Shown one piece after another: positions 59,480 through 64,000 of a stretch of DNA of 64,000 bases (within the stretch, counting starts at the first letter, position 1; the number at the start of each line of letters is the position of its first letter). The DNA comes from a virus. The notes below the pieces were generated by a model. It did no database searches. It saw nothing but the letters and a program-made list of their open reading frames with translations, and was not told where the DNA came from. The stretch is taken from positions 1 through 64,000 of IMG/VR virus record IMGVR_UViG_3300010883_025067. One strand, given 5' to 3'. Both the position numbers and the translations under genes were made by a program.

Positions 59480-60133
59480 ATGAAAATGAGAGAAAAATTG
59501 TTGTCACAGGTGAGACGCTTACTAAGTGAGATTGCAACACAGGCATTTCCCAGTGCGCTACCTGTTGACATCAAGGACATAACAAAAGTCATCCAGCAGC
59601 TCCGACAGGAGCAGATGTCCAAGGAATCGGAGATTAGTGCAGCACAGAAAGAACCTGATCCTAATGTCCGCTCAACCAGGGTGGCACAACTACAAGGAGA
59701 GCTAGGTGATATCATAGCTCAAAAGAGCCAGCTTGTTCAGATGCAGAAAAAATCCACTACGTCAGAGGCAATCAGTCAGATAAGTTCTAATCTTAAGATT
59801 TCAAGAGTAGACCTTATGGAGCTTGTTAGAGAGCAACTTGATGATGATCAAGCTAAGCCCGTCGCCCGTCAGCAACACAGGAATAGATCTAGAGAAAGAA
59901 TGAAAATTACCAAGGCCCATCTCAGACAGATAATTAATGAGGAGATCAATCGTGTCCTTGATGATGATATTGATGAAGATACACAGGGCCTCAGGGCAAA
60001 GCTTGGCGGAGATGATCCTCTGTCTGTGGCTGGAGGAGATACTGAAGATGATCCGCTTGTCGATGAAGAAGCACTTACACTACCCACTGGAGACCGCGGA
60101 GGTTGGGAATACATGACCGGCGGTGAACACTAG
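59480..60133 (+). CDS. Virion-type protein with three copies of the tag motif and an amber end
   Basis: A 217-residue protein with tag-like helices at residues 1-19 (REKLLSQVRRLLSEIA), about 105-120 (KISRVDLMELVREQLDD) and about 140-158 (KITKAHLRQIINEEINRVL). A coiled coil lies between, and an acidic C-terminus ends in WEYMTGGEH. Translation ends at TAG 60131, but the frame stays open for 43 more codons to 60265, which overlaps the next ATG. The ATG at 59900 could also be an internal start. Confidence 0.7.
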   Translation: MKMREKLLSQVRRLLSEIATQAFPSALPVDIKDITKVIQQLRQEQMSKESEISAAQKEPDPNVRSTRVAQLQGELGDIIAQKSQLVQMQKKSTTSEAISQISSNLKISRVDLMELVREQLDDDQAKPVARQQHRNRSRERMKITKAHLRQIINEEINRVLDDDIDEDTQGLRAKLGGDDPLSVAGGDTEDDPLVDEEALTLPTGDRGGWEYMTGGEH

Positions 60134-60136
60134 GTC

Positions 60137-60208
60137 TCATCTAGCACCCAGCTTTCATCTAGCACCCAGCTTTCATCTAGCACCCAGCTTTCATCTAGCA
60201 CCCAGCAC
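60137..60208 (+). repeat. Four 18-bp tandem repeats
   Basis: TCATCTAGCACCCAGCTT three times and a fourth copy ending AC. In the frame of the upstream gene it encodes SSSTQL units after the amber codon. Confidence 0.95.
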
Positions 60209-60261
60209 TTATCACTCGATGACTCAGACGCTTCTAGTCAGAAGAGAATAGTTATTAGTAG

Positions 60262-60735
60262 ATGAATATCAAACCGCTAATAGATCTGCTGCTAAGTGAT
60301 GGAGCTTCTGATGAGGATTCACACAAGAATACTTCTGATCAGAATCAAGCGATAGAGAATATAAAGGAATCTTTGAGACACCGCAATGATGAGATGGATA
60401 GGAAGCTCGCTAAGATTGCACAGAATCAGGAAAGAATATACAGCTCACTTAACACTCGCGTCAAAAGTCTAGAGGACAATTTTTCAAAGCTGAGGGTATT
60501 TGTTGAGCAGAATACAGATGATTTACAGCATGAGTCATTAAGCACTATTGAAATTTTAGAAAGGCTGGACTTGTTAGAATACAGCGGCCGTCGTTTTAAA
60601 ATTCCTAAATGGGCTAGGGTTTCGTTTGAGAAAGTTTGTCATAGACTTCCTGAAATATACATGTTCTGCATAGGGTGCACACTTTCAGGGGCCGTTGCCG
60701 CTGCCATTTTCTGGATAGTCAGTAACACAAATTAG
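60262..60735 (+). CDS. Coiled-coil protein with C-terminal membrane helix
   Basis: A 157-residue protein: charged coiled coil (residues 25-105), then a C-terminal hydrophobic helix (IYMFCIGCTLSGAVAAAIFW). Tail-anchored topology. Its ATG overlaps the TGA (60263) that would end the read-through frame. Confidence 0.65.
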   Translation: MNIKPLIDLLLSDGASDEDSHKNTSDQNQAIENIKESLRHRNDEMDRKLAKIAQNQERIYSSLNTRVKSLEDNFSKLRVFVEQNTDDLQHESLSTIEILERLDLLEYSGRRFKIPKWARVSFEKVCHRLPEIYMFCIGCTLSGAVAAAIFWIVSNTN

Positions 60736-60755
60736 TCGTGCAAATGTATGTCATC

Positions 60756-60766
60756 TTGTGTATAAT
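60756..60766 (+). promoter_or_regulatory. Putative promoter (TTGTGTATAAT)
   Basis: Consensus TATAAT behind TTGTG, 17 bases before the TTG start at 60784. Confidence 0.5.
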
Positions 60767-60783
60767 GAAGATAGGAGGCAGCA

Positions 60784-61050
60784 TTGGCAGCAAGAATTCC
60801 TAAGAAGCTCAAGAAGCAGGCAAAACAAGGCATGCGACAAGCTGTCGATATTGGAAAAGCAAAGAAGCTCAAGAGAACCTGGTCGTTTTGTCTCGGTGAT
60901 CTTGTTCAGTACAGAGATCTTTGGGGGCTAATCATTGCACAGCCTACTCCTGATAGCTACACTGTTCTGACTACATCGGGCACATATCAGGTAAGGGCAG
61001 CTTCTTTGAGCAGGATTCAGCAGCTAGCACGTGCAAACACAGGTACTTAG
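60784..61050 (+). CDS. Basic SH3-like small protein
   Basis: An 88-residue protein from TTG with GGAGG upstream. Very basic N-terminus (IPKKLKKQAKQGMRQAV), then a barrel (FCLGDLVQYRDLWGLIIAQP). Nucleic-acid binding is possible. Confidence 0.6.
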   Translation: MAARIPKKLKKQAKQGMRQAVDIGKAKKLKRTWSFCLGDLVQYRDLWGLIIAQPTPDSYTVLTTSGTYQVRAASLSRIQQLARANTGT

Positions 61051-61091
61051 AGTTATAATAAACTGTAAACATACAGCACAGGAAACAAATC

Positions 61092-62162
61092 GTGGACATC
61101 AATACTTTTACAGCAGTCGTACCGAAGTTGCCAGCAGGTCAGGCAATTCTTCTCCGTGGGCCTCACGGTATCGGCAAGTCTCAACTCTTTCGTCAAATTT
61201 CTGAAAGTGTTGTTCTTGAGGATGGTTCCGTTGGAATTCCGCTTATCGACCGTCGGCTTGCTCAAATGACTGAGGGAGATATTATTGGACTGCCTGAACT
61301 TGTGGATGGTGTGACTCGATTTGCTCCTGTTGAATGGTTGTTGAGAGCTTGTCGTGAGCCGGTTGCGTTGATGCTTGATGAGATCAATCGAGCAACACCT
61401 GAGGTGATGCAGTGTGCATTCCAGCTTGTCCTGGACCGAGAATTGAATGGACATGTTTTGCACCCTGAGACTAGGATCTACTGTGCTGTGAATGCTTCTT
61501 CTGACTACCAGGTCAATGAGATGGATCCCGCACTTCTCGATCGATTCTGGGTCGTTGACCTTGACGTCAATGAGAGGGACTGGATTGATTGGGCAAAGAG
61601 TAGTGACATTGATCCTGTTATCGTTGAGTTCATTCGAGATAATCCTTGTCACCTTCGTCACAAGGGTACAATTGAGCCGGGCAAGGTGTACCCATCTCCT
61701 CGTTCTTATGATAGGCTTGATGTATCACTTAAGTCAGCCTCCTGGAACCCGGTTGATTTGGCTGGGCGTGACATTCCTGACGGATTCTACGCTATGTCAC
61801 TGGGCTTTCTTGGAACAGAGGCAGCAATCACATTTCGTGACTATGTAAAGAATTACGACATGCAGATCTCTGCAGAGGATATCTTGGAACGATGGGATGA
61901 GAACACTGAGATGGTGTTGAAGATGGGTGTTGATAGACACAATGGCCTGATTGAAAAGCTTGTTGACAATAGCCGTGATAATGAGTGGAGTGTTTCACAG
62001 ACCAAGAACGCTTGTGACTTCATTCGAGAGTTGTCTGATGAACTTCTTGTTAGCTTCTTCAACTCTATCATGGATACTAAAAACGTGCCAAACATCAGAT
62101 CGGTTCACAAGTTTATTGGAATGGCTGTTGTTGAAGCAGTAACAGCTGCTCAAAAGGCGTGA
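61092..62162 (+). CDS. MoxR-type AAA+ ATPase
   Basis: A 356-residue AAA+ protein from GTG. Walker A is LLRGPHGIGKSQ, Walker B is ALMLDEINRATPE, sensor 1 is AVNASSDYQVN and the arginine-finger region is MDPALLDRFWVVDL. MoxR ATPases act as chaperones with VWA partners; the next but one gene is a VWA/metallopeptidase-like protein. Possible role: remodelling or activating that partner. Confidence 0.88.
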   Translation: MDINTFTAVVPKLPAGQAILLRGPHGIGKSQLFRQISESVVLEDGSVGIPLIDRRLAQMTEGDIIGLPELVDGVTRFAPVEWLLRACREPVALMLDEINRATPEVMQCAFQLVLDRELNGHVLHPETRIYCAVNASSDYQVNEMDPALLDRFWVVDLDVNERDWIDWAKSSDIDPVIVEFIRDNPCHLRHKGTIEPGKVYPSPRSYDRLDVSLKSASWNPVDLAGRDIPDGFYAMSLGFLGTEAAITFRDYVKNYDMQISAEDILERWDENTEMVLKMGVDRHNGLIEKLVDNSRDNEWSVSQTKNACDFIRELSDELLVSFFNSIMDTKNVPNIRSVHKFIGMAVVEAVTAAQKA

Positions 62163-62371
62163 ATAGATACAGAGGAAGCAAGAGGTCACCTCAAAAGGGT
62201 GACCTCACAGTTATCATCCTAGAGGGAAATCGATACGATGGCAGACTTGGATTGATCATCATCCCAGGCCCAGGTGAAAAAGTAGATTTGATAGTATCTC
62301 CACCACACGGGAAAAGCCCTAGAAGCTTAGTGGTATCATCACAGCATTTGAAATACGTGCAATCAGCATAG
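62159..62371 (+). CDS. Hypothetical SH3-like small protein
   Basis: A 70-residue protein from GTG overlapping the ATPase stop (KGDLTVIILEGNRYDGRLGL). Basic start, barrel-like. Unrecognised. Confidence 0.6.
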   Translation: MNRYRGSKRSPQKGDLTVIILEGNRYDGRLGLIIIPGPGEKVDLIVSPPHGKSPRSLVVSSQHLKYVQSA

Positions 62372-62374
62372 TAG

Positions 62375-62387
62375 TGTAGTAAAATAT
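62375..62387 (+). promoter_or_regulatory. Putative phage promoter (TGTAGTAAAATAT)
   Basis: Member of the TGTRGTAnnAT set, 20 bases before the next ATG. Confidence 0.3.
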
Positions 62388-62407
62388 ATCTATAAAGGTG
62401 GAATCAT

Positions 62408-63727
62408 ATGTCACAGGATAAGGGAACATCAGTTGATCTTCCAACTGGTCAGCTTTCTTCTAAAGAGGAGGCAGCTAGGTTTAATATTGAACCGCATCTC
62501 GTTAATCTAATGCTTCACGAACCGTTTTATAGCCACGTTCTCAGAAGGGTTGCAAAGGTTCGCAGCACAGCATTGCCAACAGCGGGTGTGACAGTTAGAG
62601 ATGGTGAGTTCACAATGCTGTGGAATCCCCGCTTTCTTGCAGCGCTTGCTTCACTTCATGTCAGAGGATTGCTCAAGCATGAGTGTCTTCATCTTGTTTT
62701 CAAGCATTGTACGGGTAGAAGGCAGGATCCTCATGTTCTTTGGAACTGGGCGACTGATCTTGCGATTAATTCACTTATTCCAGAGAAAGAGTTGCCTGAA
62801 GGTGGCCTTTGTCCGGGACAGGCACTTGATCTGAGTAAGGTTGAGGATCCGAAGCAACTTGAAAAGTGGAAGAAGGTGTCTGAGCTTATTGAATCTTTTA
62901 CTCTTGGATTGGCAGCAGAGAAGTACATGGCATTGCTTCGACAGGATCCTGATGTGAGTAAGACCATTGAGCAACAGGGTGACCCAACAGGTCAAGGTGG
63001 CGAAGGTGGTGAAGGTGGCTCTCCTGGTCCCACTGATGATCACACCGGCTGGGGAGAGCTCACTGATGAAGAAAAGCAGATCGCTGAAGGGAAGATTCGC
63101 CAGGCAGTGAGTGAGGCTGTGAAGAAATGTGATCGAACTGGTCAGTGGGGATCACTATCAGGAGAGGCTCGTGAGTCGTTGCGTGCCTTGTGCAATAACG
63201 CTGTTAACTGGAAAAAGGTGCTCCATAACTTCTGTGGTCGAAGCCAGCGCGCTAACCGCTCCAGAACATTGAAGAAGATCAATCGTAAGTATCCGTATAT
63301 TCACCCAGGAACCCGCAGGGGACACAGTGCTTCAGTGGTTGTCTATATTGATCAATCAGGATCCGTCGGTAGCGATGAGATCAACATGTTTTTCGGTGCT
63401 TTGAATCAGCTTGGACGAATCACATCGTTCAGTGTTTTCTTCTTTGATACCGATGTTGATAAGAAGAATCAGATCAAGTGGCGACGCGGACAGAAGGTGG
63501 AAGCCAGTCGGACACGATCTGGTGGAACTTGTTTCTCAGCAGTTGAGAATCACTTGAAGAAGCACGGTTCAGAATTTGATGGTCACATCATTCTAACTGA
63601 TGGTCAGGCTGGTGACCCTGGACCCTCTATTAAGCGTCGTTGCTGGGTCCTGCTGCCTGGCTGTGATCTGTACTTCAAGCCTCACCCGAATGATGTTGTT
63701 GTGAAGATGGATAGCTTGCTAAGGTAA
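62408..63727 (+). CDS. VWA domain protein with metallopeptidase-like N-terminal domain (DUF2201-like)
   Basis: A 439-residue protein. Residues 40-150 hold GLLKHECLHLVFKHC, a zinc-type HExxH, and NWATDLAIN, as in the DUF2201 metallopeptidase-like domain. A Gly/Pro linker follows (residues 195-215). Residues 310-439 are a VWA domain with metal site YIDQSGSVGSDE and HIILTDGQAGD. Such proteins pair with MoxR ATPases. A terminator ends the unit. Confidence 0.85.
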   Translation: MSQDKGTSVDLPTGQLSSKEEAARFNIEPHLVNLMLHEPFYSHVLRRVAKVRSTALPTAGVTVRDGEFTMLWNPRFLAALASLHVRGLLKHECLHLVFKHCTGRRQDPHVLWNWATDLAINSLIPEKELPEGGLCPGQALDLSKVEDPKQLEKWKKVSELIESFTLGLAAEKYMALLRQDPDVSKTIEQQGDPTGQGGEGGEGGSPGPTDDHTGWGELTDEEKQIAEGKIRQAVSEAVKKCDRTGQWGSLSGEARESLRALCNNAVNWKKVLHNFCGRSQRANRSRTLKKINRKYPYIHPGTRRGHSASVVVYIDQSGSVGSDEINMFFGALNQLGRITSFSVFFFDTDVDKKNQIKWRRGQKVEASRTRSGGTCFSAVENHLKKHGSEFDGHIILTDGQAGDPGPSIKRRCWVLLPGCDLYFKPHPNDVVVKMDSLLR

Positions 63728-63745
63728 GAAGCTGCTGGTATCTAC

Positions 63746-63770
63746 GAGGGAGGGCTTTCCTCCCTTTTTT
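63746..63770 (+). terminator. Intrinsic terminator
   Basis: GGGAGG and CCTCCC stem around GCTTT, followed by six T. It ends the MoxR-VWA unit. Confidence 0.85.
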
Positions 63771-63806
63771 GTATTCTTTGTCATACTTAAGAGTGAGGTG
63801 GTGATA

Positions 63807-63905
63807 ATGAATCATTTAGCTGAAGCACTGGAAGAGTTGAGTGATGAGGAGATTCAAGAGTATGAGGAAGCTATCGAGCTTTGGATAACATACAGCGGAG
63901 ACTGA
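63807..63905 (+). CDS. Very small acidic ORF
   Basis: A 32-residue ORF with GAGGTGGTG before ATG (LAEALEELSDEEIQEYEEAI). A good ribosome site and a position after a terminator support it. Function unknown. Confidence 0.5.
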   Translation: MNHLAEALEELSDEEIQEYEEAIELWITYSGD

Positions 63906-63914
63906 AAATCACTT

Positions 63915-64000
63915 ATGTTTATCACAGATAAGAAATTGAGAATGTTGATTAGAGAGTCTCTATTAGAGAGATATGATGAACATTGGATGTCTGGTTTGAG
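63915..64000 (+). CDS. Start of a tagged protein (3' end outside window)
   Basis: Only 28 codons are visible: ITDKKLRMLIRESLLERYDE is the shared tag. The gene continues past the window. Confidence 0.6.
   Translation, partial: MFITDKKLRMLIRESLLERYDEHWMSGL

Noticed and set aside
60137-60208. CRISPR-like array of four 18-bp units
   Set aside because: Units are directly adjacent with no spacers and are multiples of three in the reading frame; this is a coding tandem repeat.
61053-61661. 202-residue minus-strand ORF
   Set aside because: It lies antisense to the MoxR ATPase, which has complete AAA+ motifs; shadow frame.

Overview
This window looks like part of a large tailed phage (a jumbo or large T4-like myovirus). 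It is AT-rich and tightly packed, mostly on the + strand, with short or overlapping gene junctions. Virion-type proteins are mixed with replication, nucleotide, chaperone and translation genes, and there is no bacterial operon structure. Signal peptides, lipoproteins and holin/spanin-like membrane proteins point to a Gram-negative host. The VWA and ASH-like lipoproteins resemble those common in Myxococcota and Bdellovibrionota, but that is only a weak host hint. The large-phage assignment is inferred from gene content; no terminase or major capsid gene lies in the window.

Layout. 1-2.4 kb: end of a virion protein gene, a coiled-coil protein, a J-domain protein and an MBD4-like DNA glycosylase. 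2.4-6.1 kb: phosphoesterase and nucleotide genes (dUTPase-like, MazG-HAD fusion, divergent ThyX, deoxyribosyltransferase-like). 6.1-9.1 kb: dnaJ-dnaK. 9.2-12.8 kb: a C-family DNA polymerase. 12.8-17.3 kb: TMPK/ThyA-like fusion, sugar epimerase, cupin, thymidine kinase, DHH phosphoesterase, dCMP deaminase. 17.3-25.6 kb: virion-type proteins with an SOD-like and a pterin-dehydratase-like protein and a probable lysis cassette. 25.7-33.2 kb: nucleotidyltransferase, phosphoesterase and a 1433-residue multidomain protein (adenylyltransferase, ligase-like, nucleotidyltransferase, PD-(D/E)XK). 33.2-38.8 kb: small conserved proteins, GroEL, and an unusual sigma factor beside a small HTH protein. 38.8-48.9 kb: methyltransferases, GreA, DinG/XPD-like helicase, TilS, IMP dehydrogenase, VWA lipoprotein. 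49-58 kb: eight tRNAs in total (one at 44.3 kb) and a group of exported proteins: proteases, a thioredoxin-like lipoprotein and a second VWA lipoprotein. 58.2-64 kb: HAD protein, tagged virion-type proteins, and a MoxR ATPase/VWA-metallopeptidase pair.

How it fits together. The phage carries much of its own replication, dNTP and transcription control (sigma, GreA, RHH and HTH proteins), a folding system (DnaK, DnaJ, GroEL) and translation support (tRNAs for mostly A-ending codons, TilS with a CAU tRNA). The strongest unusual signals are: the 25.9-32.2 kb nucleotidyl-transfer/ligase/nuclease cluster; a sigma factor whose region 4.2 is degraded into 21-bp repeats and is followed by a separate HTH gene; an N-terminal tag of the form LRxxIRExL shared by otherwise unrelated proteins; an amber codon followed by an in-frame repeat-bearing extension; and the set of exported proteases and lipoproteins.
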